From a virus, in the IMG/VR virus record IMGVR_UViG_3300033553_000338, positions 1 to 64,000 of that record: a DNA stretch of 64,000 bases. One strand, given 5' to 3'. Within the stretch, counting starts at the first letter, position 1. Every line of letters begins with the position of its first letter. The position numbers and the translations under genes were made by a program. The notes beneath the pieces are model-generated. The model had not been told where the DNA came from and searched no databases. It was given only the letters and a program-made list of their open reading frames with translations. This document shows positions 1-6,718 of the stretch, piece after piece.

Positions 1-123
1 TCTGACCACATCAGTGTAGCCAGCAATCGGTTCAAGGGTGAAGGATGGGTATTGAATTCCCCCAAGCCTAAGAATAAGTTGACCCACCTGTGCCCAAAAT
101 GTAGCACAGTTTTGAAAAGTTAA
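1..123 (+). CDS. C-terminal fragment of a plus-strand gene, unknown function
   Basis: The first frame is open from the window edge to a TAA at 121-123, giving the last 40 residues of a protein whose start lies outside the window. The fragment ends with a CPKC pair close to the C-terminus, which could be half of a zinc ribbon, followed by a short basic tail. It lies 43 nt upstream of the next gene on the same strand, so it probably belongs to the same transcription unit. Function is not recognisable from the fragment. Confidence 0.5.
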   Translation, partial: SDHISVASNRFKGEGWVLNSPKPKNKLTHLCPKCSTVLKS

Positions 124-166
124 ATCAAACCCGTCCGGTAAATCCGGAGGGGCTAATTTTAAACGT

Positions 167-613
167 ATGGAAAAAATTATTATCGTTGACATCGATGGGA
201 CAATCTCCAAGCCAGGGGATCGTCTGAAATACCTCCAGCAGGATAAGCCTAACTGGGATGCCTTCTATGAAGCTTGCTTCGAGGATGAGCCTATCCAGGA
301 AATTGTGGAGATGGTGGATACCCTTGCGGCAACCTACCAGATTGTATTTTGCACTGGGAGAAAGGAGTCCGTTGGAGAAAAGACAATTGAGTGGGTGAAT
401 AAGTATTTCAAGAACCTTCGGGATAATTCCGTCCTGCTTATGCGTAGGAATGGGGATCTAAGACATGACACCCGGGTAAAACCGGAGCTCTTAAAACTTG
501 CAGAAATCGATCTGGGGAATGTTGCTTTTGTTCTGGAGGACCGGGACAGTATGGTTAAATGCTGGAGAGGTTTAGGACTAAGGTGTCTCCAGGTAGCGGA
601 AGGAGATTTTTAA
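167..613 (+). CDS. HAD-superfamily phosphatase resembling the polynucleotide kinase 3'-phosphatase domain
   Basis: A 148-residue protein with all HAD landmarks. D8 and D10 lie in the N-terminal DIDGT motif (nucleophile and acid/base), the TGR motif is at 63-65, there is a lysine around 105, and E124/D125 sit in the VLEDRD motif. The C-terminal pattern DRDSMVKCWRGLGLRCLQV closely matches the 3'-phosphatase half of T4-type polynucleotide kinase/phosphatase. The kinase half is absent, so the protein would only remove 3' phosphates from nucleic acid ends, or act as a nucleotidase. The length fits a stand-alone domain. The start at 167 is the only good ATG. A GGAGG lies 16 nt upstream, too far for a normal ribosome site, and AT-rich sequence directly precedes the ATG. 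Confidence 0.82.
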   Translation: MEKIIIVDIDGTISKPGDRLKYLQQDKPNWDAFYEACFEDEPIQEIVEMVDTLAATYQIVFCTGRKESVGEKTIEWVNKYFKNLRDNSVLLMRRNGDLRHDTRVKPELLKLAEIDLGNVAFVLEDRDSMVKCWRGLGLRCLQVAEGDF

Positions 614-615
614 TT

Positions 616-1341
616 ATGGCAGAGCTGACACTGACCCCGGACGGATCCGGGATGATGGCTGAGGCCAGCCGGGAAGCAATGACCGTTTTTGCATACGCTA
701 TTTATGAGGCAAATCCAGGATTGTCACACCAGTTACGCCGCTGGGTAAAGTCCGCAGACTGTGCGTCATTGGTTAATGACATCCAGGAATTTATTACCTA
801 TCATGGATTTACCTGGACGGTGGAGAGGATCGCGGAAGAGTACCGGAAGCATGTCCGGTGCGCTTATGTAAGCTGCACTGCAAAGATAGTTATTGACAAA
901 TTCAAAAACCGACTACAGCTGCACGTTAATTCTCCGGAATTCATAAAACTCATCAGAACATCTGGGGAAATTTCCCCTGAAGCGGTTAAGCCGGTTATGT
1001 CTTTTGGGCCAGCCAGTGAAATTTCAGACGGATACCATACTTTCGAGGAGCTGTATAGTTTCCGGAAAATGTACAATTGCCTGTTATTTAATGAGTGGGC
1101 CAAGGCCGGTAAATACAACGTTCACAAGTCCAAGCGACACTTTACCGGTGAGCTTTGCTTTGGAGGAGACTGGTTTATTGTCACAGCGGTACTTCCCACG
1201 GGCCAGATATCCAATCACTATAAACTGGAAGACTGGGACTTGTTTAAGGTCCCCGACACCGAAAAATCAGAGGTAGAATTTGATGGACATACCGGGATAG
1301 ATGTGCTCGTGAGAATGCGTTCGTTGAACGATACCCTATAA
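616..1341 (+). CDS. Conserved phage protein with a DGYHTFEELY / DGHT domain, function unknown
   Basis: A start at 559 is possible, but the ATG at 616 is preferred: it follows the previous stop by 2 nt, sits behind an AGGAG stretch and has the TAATTATG context seen at other starts here. The product is 241 residues. The C-terminal half contains SDGYHTFEELYSFR, a GDWFIVTAVLPTGQIS segment and a terminal DGHTGIDVLVRM. This is the layout of a widespread small phage and plasmid protein family that I recognise but cannot name functionally. The N-terminal ~120 residues (an alpha-helical domain with a YVSC segment) are extra relative to that family, so the gene looks like a fusion. Probably in an operon with the flanking plus-strand genes. 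Confidence 0.7.
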   Translation: MAELTLTPDGSGMMAEASREAMTVFAYAIYEANPGLSHQLRRWVKSADCASLVNDIQEFITYHGFTWTVERIAEEYRKHVRCAYVSCTAKIVIDKFKNRLQLHVNSPEFIKLIRTSGEISPEAVKPVMSFGPASEISDGYHTFEELYSFRKMYNCLLFNEWAKAGKYNVHKSKRHFTGELCFGGDWFIVTAVLPTGQISNHYKLEDWDLFKVPDTEKSEVEFDGHTGIDVLVRMRSLNDTL

Positions 1342-1375
1342 CCGTTTTAAATATAGCAAGGAGAATGAGTTAATT

Positions 1376-1615
1376 ATGTCAATATTTAAACAAAAGACAT
1401 CAGTTAATTATAAAAGGCAGGTCCATCCCTTTAAGCAACGGATGATTGCCCTATGGCATGTCCTTACAGATCGTAATTTTATCCTGATCACATCCATTGA
1501 GGAGTTTACCAAAGATGGGGAACCAGGGAGAAAAGTTACGTTAATCCAGCGCACTGACTATGACAGGGACTCTGATGAGCTCTCTTGTCTAGGAGGAGCA
1601 TCTTTGTGTAAATAA
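1376..1615 (+). CDS. Small protein of unknown function (79 aa)
   Basis: A basic N-terminal half precedes a short hydrophobic core (FILITSIEEF), followed by an acidic stretch and a Cys-containing tail. The ATG lies in the context TTAATTATG, the same AT-rich start context as the neighbouring gene, with GGAGAATGAG about 10-20 nt upstream. It lies 34 nt after the previous stop. No family is recognised. It is supported as a gene mainly by start context, spacing and co-orientation. Confidence 0.6.
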   Translation: MSIFKQKTSVNYKRQVHPFKQRMIALWHVLTDRNFILITSIEEFTKDGEPGRKVTLIQRTDYDRDSDELSCLGGASLCK

Positions 1616-1631
1616 CCCTTAAATTATATCG

Positions 1632-1793
1632 ATGTCAAAACAATCAGAAGTAAAGAAAAGAAGACCCCGGGTAAAGCTGGTCAAAACACTTGATTTAGAT
1701 CAGGTGGCCAGTAATTTCAAAGTCTCAAGACAAGTTGACGGAGAAGGTCTTCGTGTGAAGTTGAGGAAGTCGAATACTTCTGAATTAATCTAA
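1632..1793 (+). CDS. Very small basic protein (53 aa), unknown function
   Basis: An ATG at 1632 opens a 53-codon frame ending at TAA 1791-1793. The product is strongly basic at its N-terminus (KKRRPRVK), so it might bind nucleic acid or be a regulator, but no fold is recognised. It begins 16 nt after the previous stop and ends 4 nt before a strong hairpin terminator, which is the placement expected for the last gene of an operon. The Lys/Arg-rich start and good context argue that it is real. Confidence 0.55.
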   Translation: MSKQSEVKKRRPRVKLVKTLDLDQVASNFKVSRQVDGEGLRVKLRKSNTSELI

Positions 1794-1797
1794 ACCT

Positions 1798-1836
1798 GCC
1801 AGGGCCTGTCACAGGGCTCTGGCTTAATTTTTTTTT
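1798..1836 (+). terminator. Rho-independent terminator at the end of the first plus-strand operon
   Basis: Bases 1798-1807 pair with 1814-1823 in a ten-pair stem (GCCAGGGCCT with GGGCTCTGGC, two G-T wobbles) around a six-base loop. The sequence TTAA and nine T residues follow. The T tract ends only 3 nt before the next ATG (1840), so this may work as an attenuator for the genes downstream. Confidence 0.85.
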
Positions 1837-1839
1837 AAC

Positions 1840-2211
1840 ATGGTATTAAGGAGTACAAAAATAGCGGTGATCACCTCAACGGCAGAGTCGTTTCAATATG
1901 CAGTCAGGGAAGATATTAAAAAGAACCCAGAGAACACCTTTAAAGATTACGTGTTTGTTCACAGCATTCACACCGTTGATGGACGGTTATTTTCCCGAAT
2001 AATCTACGGGGATCTGTATTACCGGGTGGATCGGGATGTCATCGAAATTGTCAAAATACGTCTAATTAATGGAAAAGAAAAAGATCAATCACCTGAACCA
2101 TCACGGGCTGGTGAACAGCGGGTACCGGTGGCTGAAGAAGCGGTGCGGAGCGATGTTCAAGGAGCTGACTTCCGTGACTGTGGAAGTGCCGGATGTGATT
2201 GGGTTCAATAG
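1840..2211 (+). CDS. Protein of unknown function (123 aa) overlapping the next gene
   Basis: The first ~77 residues look like a small folded alpha/beta protein (TKIAVITSTAESFQYAV, VHSIHTVDGRLF, GDLYYRVDRDVIEIVKI). The last ~45 residues share DNA with the following gene in another frame and have a Pro/Glu/Arg-rich, shadow-like composition. The start codon stands 3 nt after a terminator T tract with no room for a ribosome site, and no other in-frame ATG exists. Either readthrough of the hairpin supplies this message, or expression is attenuated. The 143-nt overlap is unusual for this genome, where overlaps are otherwise 1-41 nt. A frameshift joining the two frames is an alternative. Confidence 0.5.
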   Translation: MVLRSTKIAVITSTAESFQYAVREDIKKNPENTFKDYVFVHSIHTVDGRLFSRIIYGDLYYRVDRDVIEIVKIRLINGKEKDQSPEPSRAGEQRVPVAEEAVRSDVQGADFRDCGSAGCDWVQ

Positions 2212-2557
2212 TAACGGGAGCTTCCTTTTAGAGGCCAAGGCTTCCAGGGCTGACTTTTTAGCTGACCGGAAGAAACCCTTTCGAAAGGATCCGTCTAAAG
2301 GAATGGGAGACTGGAGATTTTATATTGTCCCTGAAGGGATGGTACGTATTGAGGAGCTTCCCGAGATGTGGGGATTGCTGGAAGTGAATTCCCGGGGAAC
2401 GGCCCGGATTTCGCATAACCCTTTTGGGAGAGGTAATATTTATTCCCTCTGGAAACGGAATCTGAAAAATGAAGTGGCCGAACGTGATGTCATGTACAGT
2501 GCCCTGAGGAGATTACAGCAAAAGGGATGGCTGGAGAAGTTAATTGAAAAGGAGTAA
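2069..2557 (+). CDS. MmcB-like PD-(D/E)XK nuclease-fold protein
   Basis: A 162-residue protein with the pattern HHGLVNSGYRWLKK, then PDVIGF (D42), then LLEAKASRADF (E55 and K57). This is the D...ExK arrangement of the PD-(D/E)XK fold as found in the MmcB family of DNA-repair-associated and phage proteins. The later WRFYIVPEGMV and WGLLEVN segments also fit that family. An endonuclease or DNA-binding role in repair is likely, but the substrate cannot be read from sequence. The ATG at 2069 overlaps the preceding frame by 143 nt and has the TAATTAATG start context. Confidence 0.72.
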   Translation: MEKKKINHLNHHGLVNSGYRWLKKRCGAMFKELTSVTVEVPDVIGFNSNGSFLLEAKASRADFLADRKKPFRKDPSKGMGDWRFYIVPEGMVRIEELPEMWGLLEVNSRGTARISHNPFGRGNIYSLWKRNLKNEVAERDVMYSALRRLQQKGWLEKLIEKE

Positions 2558-2756
2558 ATTATTGTGGGGGACGTTGTGTGATGTTCTAATTAATTGTATC
2601 TTGCAGTTATACCAAAATCCAACTAAAAAACAACCCTGGGGAGAATGAAAAATCATAGAGTTGTCTTATAGTTGTGATTATGAAAAGTACGGTTAGTTAA
2701 AACCAAGGTCATTTTCAAACGATTAAGTTTTCAAAGAATTTTTTCGTATACCCACT

Positions 2757-2963
2757 TTAATCCATAACAAGGAAAAGAGGATTCTGTTTCATCAACTCCA
2801 CGGATACCTCCTCACTTACGGAATCAACTTTTTCTACTAGCTCTGACAGGCCTATGGCCTGGAGCATTATGGACACATTTTTCAGAGAACTTACTGACAA
2901 CGACAACATTTCATAATCGTCGAAATCCTCCCCACTCGCTACTTCGGGTTCTGAGATTAACAT
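2757..2963 (-). CDS. Small acidic protein (68 aa), unknown function
   Basis: A single minus-strand gene flanked by plus-strand genes. The product is acidic and mostly helical, with heptad-like leucine/valine spacing (MLSLSVSSLKNVSIML, LVEKVDSVSEEVSVEL), so a small coiled-coil partner or inhibitor protein is conceivable. It has its own host-type TATATTTG box 32 nt upstream of the ATG, which suggests autonomous early expression. The 199-nt gap on its downstream side (2558-2756) holds no recognisable gene or hairpin. No family is recognised. Confidence 0.55.
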   Translation of the reverse strand: MLISEPEVASGEDFDDYEMLSLSVSSLKNVSIMLQAIGLSELVEKVDSVSEEVSVELMKQNPLFLVMD

Positions 2964-2995
2964 GATTAGGTATTTAATTAGTAAAACTTAAAATG

Positions 2996-3003
2996 CAAAT
3001 ATA
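2996..3003 (-). promoter_or_regulatory. Host-type promoter -7 box (TATATTTG)
   Basis: On the minus strand the bases read TATATTTG, a full match to the Bacteroidota -7 consensus TAnnTTTG. A TTG lies 19 nt upstream as a possible -33 element. It precedes the 68-residue minus-strand gene by 32 nt. Confidence 0.55.
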
Positions 3004-3066
3004 GACGATATTAAACGTAAAACAACTTTTTAAAATCACCCATTCACAAAATTTATTTAACAAATT

Positions 3067-3375
3067 ATGGAAAACAAAATTAACAATGTAGAACCCAAAT
3101 GTTTACAGAACATTTGTGCGGAAGAAAAAACAACCCATCACCCCAAATTATTTCAATTGTTGTATAATCCTCAGCCGGATATTACCACTTTCGAGCTGGC
3201 TCAGGTGGTTGGGCTCAGTTTTGAATTATCAAACTCCCCTTTTCCCTTATCAGAGGAAGCCCTTGAAATGATCCCTTTAGATATAAAGAAGCATTATACA
3301 ATCAAGGAAGTTTCCGAAGAGTTTTACGAAATGGTGGAAAAACAACAAAATAACAAAACATGCGAAAGATCATAA
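3067..3375 (+). CDS. Protein of unknown function (102 aa)
   Basis: The start is in an AT-rich context (ACAAATTATGG). The product has a charged N-terminus with two cysteines, a central LFQLLYNPQPDITTFELAQ segment and a helical acidic C-terminus. No family or catalytic motif is visible. It follows a 103-nt divergent gap shared with the minus-strand 68-residue gene, in which AT-rich sequence but no clear plus-strand promoter box is seen. It overlaps the next plus-strand frame by 16 nt. Confidence 0.55.
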   Translation: MENKINNVEPKCLQNICAEEKTTHHPKLFQLLYNPQPDITTFELAQVVGLSFELSNSPFPLSEEALEMIPLDIKKHYTIKEVSEEFYEMVEKQQNNKTCERS

Positions 3376-3566
3376 TTTATTTCAAAGTTATATGGAACTG
3401 GTGGCTTCGCAGCTCGTATGATACGGCAACGTTTTCCTGGAATAAAACCTCGGGTCGGTGTGCCAACGCTTCCTGGGAAGATCAGTCAACAGGTACTTAC
3501 TGCTATCTGCTTGAAAAGCAGTGCCATGCCCCCAAGTGTAAACACTGGAGAGATAGATACCGTTAA
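3360..3566 (+). CDS. Possible small Cys/Trp-rich protein (68 aa)
   Basis: The frame starts inside the last codons of the preceding gene (16-nt overlap) and ends at 3566. The N-terminus is hydrophobic with tryptophans (IIIYFKVIWNWWL), and the C-terminal half carries cysteines (CYLLEKQCHAPKCKHW) that could bind a metal. A second open frame covers most of the same DNA (from 3418), so only one of the two may be used over 3418-3566. The composition looks slightly more protein-like here than in the competing frame. No family is recognised. Confidence 0.4.
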   Translation: MRKIIIYFKVIWNWWLRSSYDTATFSWNKTSGRCANASWEDQSTGTYCYLLEKQCHAPKCKHWRDRYR

Positions 3567-3783
3567 TCTGTTGTTTGCTTTAAAATGGCTGGAAACCCTT
3601 CCGGACCACATCCAAAAGGCAATGAGGGAGCATGGCTTTGAATTTTGCAAAACCACACTCCCTTTTACCAGGTATATCAATGAAATGAATGATCTGGGGA
3701 TGGACCAATGGCTGAAAGAACACCTCTCTACAGAGGACTTTCAGTATCACCGGACACCTGGGGAGCATCTTCGGGACTCGTAG
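3526..3783 (+). CDS. Protein of unknown function (85 aa), start uncertain
   Basis: The open frame could begin at ATG 3418, giving 121 residues, but the part before the internal ATG at 3526 lies in competition with another frame and has a shadow-like composition. The convincing part runs from 3526: LLFALKWLETLPDHIQKAM and YINEMNDLGMDQWLKEHL look like amphipathic helices of a real small protein. It overlaps the end of the convergent minus-strand gene by 56 nt. No terminator is visible between the two. Function unknown. Confidence 0.45.
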   Translation: MPPSVNTGEIDTVNLLFALKWLETLPDHIQKAMREHGFEFCKTTLPFTRYINEMNDLGMDQWLKEHLSTEDFQYHRTPGEHLRDS

Positions 3784-4228
3784 CTTCCAGCTTCTTGTCG
3801 TAATCTTGTTTTTTCATGGCATCCTTGACGGTCATTTTAAGATCCATCAACATGTCCACCTTGCCTTGAGTATCGATGTATTTCCGGTAAGCCTCCACGA
3901 AAAGCTCCACCTGGAACAGCCGTTTGAAATACACGGCTTTCCGGGTTTTGTTTTCTTCACTGAGGAGATCCCACCGGTCCTCTTCGGTCATGATTTCCAA
4001 TTCCCCGGGGAAGTTGTTGTCAAAGGCCTCCTGGGTCACTACCATCTCATGAATGGCATGGGGAAGGTATTTTTGGATCTTCCGCAGGGTATCCCTACGG
4101 GCTTTACGACTCTCAAAAGTACTCGGAAGGTTCTTTCGAAGTTCAGCTCCGGACAATCCGGCCTTGGCCTCTGTTGTGGCACCTTCTAAATCTGCGTCTA
4201 CGGTTTTTGTTGTGTTACCTGTGTTCAT
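3728..4228 (-). CDS. Protein of unknown function (166 aa), last gene of the thyA operon
   Basis: A charged, largely helical protein. The N-terminal ~30 residues are low complexity (Thr, Ala and Glu rich), the middle is helical (RKIQKYLPHAIHEMVV, FQVELFVEAYRKYID) and the tail is acidic with Pro/Ser. It starts 14 nt inside the preceding gene, implying translational coupling in the minus-strand thyA operon. The gene ends with TAG, one of the pieces of evidence that TAG is a normal stop here. No family is recognised. Confidence 0.6.
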   Translation of the reverse strand: MNTGNTTKTVDADLEGATTEAKAGLSGAELRKNLPSTFESRKARRDTLRKIQKYLPHAIHEMVVTQEAFDNNFPGELEIMTEEDRWDLLSEENKTRKAVYFKRLFQVELFVEAYRKYIDTQGKVDMLMDLKMTVKDAMKKQDYDKKLEATSPEDAPQVSGDTESPL

Positions 4229-4517
4229 CCTTTGTTTTATTTTCTGGGTTATGTTTTATAATCATCTTCTCAATCCCTTGATGGATCGCGTCCGGGCTCT
4301 CATCAACATAGTAGTCTGTCCCGTTAGCTACTACTACAGTCATTTTCTCTTCATCATCAAAGTAAATGGCACTGATATGAGTGACATTGATCTTGTAGAG
4401 TGAAAACATCTTGAGGGAAACTCCGGGCTTGAAAAACCAGCCCAGGATTTCCTTGGTCCCTGGCTTTAACTTGTCCAGGATATTCTTTTCTATTAGTACG
4501 GGTAGTGTTATAAACAT
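4215..4517 (-). CDS. Protein of unknown function (100 aa) in the thyA operon
   Basis: A compact mixed alpha/beta protein with alternating strands (KINVTHISAIYFDD, MTVVVANGTDYYVDE) and a charged C-terminal tail. It overlaps the upstream nuclease gene by 10 nt and the downstream gene by 14 nt, so it is part of a tightly packed minus-strand operon with thymidylate synthase and the RecB-like nuclease. No catalytic motif or known family is seen. Confidence 0.6.
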   Translation of the reverse strand: MFITLPVLIEKNILDKLKPGTKEILGWFFKPGVSLKMFSLYKINVTHISAIYFDDEEKMTVVVANGTDYYVDESPDAIHQGIEKMIIKHNPENKTKDEHR

Positions 4518-5515
4518 GAGTGTATCTGATTATAGGCTTGTTGAATAATTGAGTGTTCGATCAAAAAAGTTCTAAATCCTCCGATGAAATCCATCCACCA
4601 ACCGGAATTAATCGCAATAGGATCCACTTCACCGGTTTCCGGATTCAGCCACAGGATTGTCATCTTTTCAATTTCATATCCCGGATATTGGTCCAGGAGC
4701 ATGTAAGCATATAAAGTAAGCTGGATGCAGTAATGATAATAGTCCGTATCCGGAGTGGAGCTAAAGTATCCAAGCATGGTGTTGAATGCTTTCTTGGATT
4801 GCTCCGGACGTTTGCTATTGGTCTTGTAATCCAGAATCCAGATCTTCTTGGTCTGGTGATTCAGCATGACCAGATCCGATTGGCCGGCCAAACAATACCG
4901 GGAATCGATTAACAGCGGTTCTGCAACACACTGGTACCCGTTTCGCAGGAATCCATTCAGAACCTTGTCTACGTTCTTCAGGATCTCCGGAATGATGGGA
5001 CGGATAGCGGTGGCCGGATTTCTCAGCTTCAAATGTTCCATGACCTGATCATGGGAAATACCCGGGTAAACGGACAGGTACTCACACCCCATGTGGGCCG
5101 CAGTGCCGTAAGAGCTGGCATCGATGCTGTTATCACTCCAGGCCTTGCGTATCCGTGCAGCCCGTTCATCGATACTCAGATGTTCCCATCCCAGGGTATC
5201 TAAAAAATTTGCTTCATAGGTTTTCTTCCTGGCACAGTGGTAGGACATCGGACCTTCCTCAAAATCATTGGAAAACAGGTCAAGAAAGGTTGTCACAGAA
5301 ATCAGTGGATAGCGGTAGCCTTGGTTGACCACAAAGTAAACGTGTTCCAGATCCTCGTAGTAAGCATCCAGTCCCTGTACGTTTAAGTACTTGTATCTGG
5401 GGGCTACCTGTAGGGGAAACTCCCTTGGGGGTTGCACCCGCTTGACAACGGGTAACTGGTTAGACAACTTATTGGCTAACTTTCCAACGATCATATCCAC
5501 GTTCGCTTTCTCCAT
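4508..5515 (-). CDS. RecB/Cas4-like PD-(D/E)XK nuclease
   Basis: A 335-residue protein with the ordered motifs of the RecB/Cas4 nuclease group: YGTAAHMGCEYL (H141), E199, GQSDLVML (D214), WILDYKT (D229 and K231) and a later QLTLYAYML segment (the Q-x-x-x-Y motif). H141, D214, D229 and K231 would bind the metal and cleave DNA. Phages of the crAss-like group often encode such an exonuclease in the replication/recombination gene set, so a role in recombination or replication is likely. Its ATG overlaps the thyA stop by one base (TAATG), which indicates translational coupling. Confidence 0.82.
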   Translation of the reverse strand: MEKANVDMIVGKLANKLSNQLPVVKRVQPPREFPLQVAPRYKYLNVQGLDAYYEDLEHVYFVVNQGYRYPLISVTTFLDLFSNDFEEGPMSYHCARKKTYEANFLDTLGWEHLSIDERAARIRKAWSDNSIDASSYGTAAHMGCEYLSVYPGISHDQVMEHLKLRNPATAIRPIIPEILKNVDKVLNGFLRNGYQCVAEPLLIDSRYCLAGQSDLVMLNHQTKKIWILDYKTNSKRPEQSKKAFNTMLGYFSSTPDTDYYHYCIQLTLYAYMLLDQYPGYEIEKMTILWLNPETGEVDPIAINSGWWMDFIGGFRTFLIEHSIIQQAYNQIHSCL

Positions 5516-6543
5516 TATACCACCATTTCAGCTTTAATCACCGGCCCGTCACTTACGTAGTCAATCTGAATTTCATCCGGGGAAATATTGTCCGGATCTT
5601 CGTCCCAGTTAATTGTGTAGTCAAAGTACCCGACAGGATCAGTATCCTGTAAAAGCTGGGTATTAACGGCATCGGTATGGTTTTCGTAAATGTGTGCGTT
5701 CACTACGCGATGGGTAAACTGGCCGGGGGCAAGGCCCGTAAGCTCCGCGATACATAAAAGCAACAGCGCTGAAGAAGTGATATTAAAAGGTACTCCCAGG
5801 AAGGCATCTCCGGACCGCTGAGTCATATCCATGTTCAGACGGTAAGTAGGGATTTTTAAATCTTCCAGTAATTCGGGATTGTAATTGTATACGTGCTCTT
5901 TCAAGATGGCCTCAGCCATGTAAATGCGTTCTTGTTGGGTAATTGGGATGGTGTTAAAAATTAGGGGCATGGAGTGACATGGAGGAAGTGCTGAGTGTTT
6001 ACTGTCATAGGAGGAAAAGGTATCCAGAACAATCTGCCGTGAGTTTGGATTAGTCCTAAGGTCTTGAATCAGTTCGTATAATGGATCTGTTTCTATAACT
6101 TTTCCAGACAGATTCACGACCTGTTTTCTTCTCCATTGATACCCATACATCCGGCCCAGATCACCAAAAATGTACGCCTTTTTATTGATCTCTCCGGTAG
6201 CCCCGGCATCCACAAAGCTTAAAAAATCTTCTATTGGAAGGTTCCCACCCAGGCCTTCGTAATACCTGTAAGCGTTTGCATCCCAGAAGTGTACCTTATT
6301 TTCCCGCAACCTGCGGACATTGGTGTCACCGGCCAGGAACCATAAAAGTTCTTGTATAATACCTTTTATCCAGATCTCTTTAGTACTCACCACAGGGACT
6401 CCCTGCGACAGATCAAACACCATTGGAGTCGTTGTTCCGAAAGCTTCTATCGTTCCATACCCCTGATCCCTGCTGGGATCCTTCTTCACGCCATTCATCA
6501 AAATCTCCAAGAGGAATTTGTGGTATGTTTCGTTCGTATTCAT
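5515..6543 (-). CDS. thyA: Thymidylate synthase (ThyA type)
   Basis: Converts dUMP and methylene-tetrahydrofolate to dTMP and dihydrofolate, supplying thymidine for phage DNA synthesis. Recognised by ELLWFLAGDTN near residue 65, HFWDANAYRYYEG, the active-site motif LPPCHSM with catalytic C189, QRSGDAFLGVPFNI, and VVNAHIYENH. It is 342 residues from the preferred start (MNTNETYHKF), longer than the usual 264-316, with extra sequence around INKKAYIFGDLGRMYGYQW and between catalytic blocks. A start 39 nt further upstream exists (6582), but a host-type promoter box lies inside that extension, so 6543 is preferred. It is the first gene of a four-gene minus-strand operon. Confidence 0.95.
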   Translation of the reverse strand: MNTNETYHKFLLEILMNGVKKDPSRDQGYGTIEAFGTTTPMVFDLSQGVPVVSTKEIWIKGIIQELLWFLAGDTNVRRLRENKVHFWDANAYRYYEGLGGNLPIEDFLSFVDAGATGEINKKAYIFGDLGRMYGYQWRRKQVVNLSGKVIETDPLYELIQDLRTNPNSRQIVLDTFSSYDSKHSALPPCHSMPLIFNTIPITQQERIYMAEAILKEHVYNYNPELLEDLKIPTYRLNMDMTQRSGDAFLGVPFNITSSALLLLCIAELTGLAPGQFTHRVVNAHIYENHTDAVNTQLLQDTDPVGYFDYTINWDEDPDNISPDEIQIDYVSDGPVIKAEMVV

Positions 6544-6568
6544 ATTTCTTTTAAGGTCGTTGTGTTCA

Positions 6569-6576
6569 CAAATATA
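6569..6576 (-). promoter_or_regulatory. Host-type promoter -7 box (TATATTTG) of the thyA operon
   Basis: On the minus strand the bases read TATATTTG, the same octamer as the box at 2996-3003 and a full match to TAnnTTTG of Bacteroidota. It is 25 nt upstream of the preferred thyA start. The -33 region is weak (TTAG about 20 nt upstream). Confidence 0.55.
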
Positions 6577-6652
6577 GTGCATTAAGATCTATTATACTAA
6601 TAGGCCTTAGAAAAAATTTATCAAAAAGCTAGAAAAAAATTTCGTTAATCTA

Positions 6653-6682
6653 TTGACTTATGTCAAAACAATGGTTACCTTG
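6653..6682 (+). promoter_or_regulatory. Possible host-type promoter for the HNH endonuclease gene
   Basis: TTG at 6653-6655 and TACCTTG at 6676-6682 are separated by 20 nt, close to the -33 and -7 pattern of Bacteroidota, with one mismatch in the -7 box. The gene starts 36 nt downstream. Weak evidence from pattern alone. Confidence 0.25.
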
Positions 6683-6718
6683 CAACTGATTTATCAAAAA
6701 TTTCTTAATTTATATCTT

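Noticed and set aside
131-152. Small hairpin TCCGG/CCGGA covering a GGAGG before the HAD gene
   Set aside because: The stem has only five pairs and the GGAGG is 16 nt from the ATG, so neither a switch nor a terminator can be supported.
559-615. Earlier start of the DGYHTFEELY gene within the HAD gene
   Set aside because: It would overlap the HAD gene by 55 nt, while the ATG at 616 has a good start context.
2743-2750. A plus-strand TTCGTATA resembling the late motif
   Set aside because: Only the first eight bases match. It lies just beyond the end of a minus-strand gene and would be antisense to it, so a chance match is more likely.
6544-6582. Longer thyA start adding 13 residues
   Set aside because: The extension holds a host-type promoter box and lacks resemblance to the family, so the start at 6543 fits better.
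6653-6718. Earlier start of the HNH gene
   Set aside because: The 22 extra residues are not part of NUMOD4 and overlap the likely promoter.
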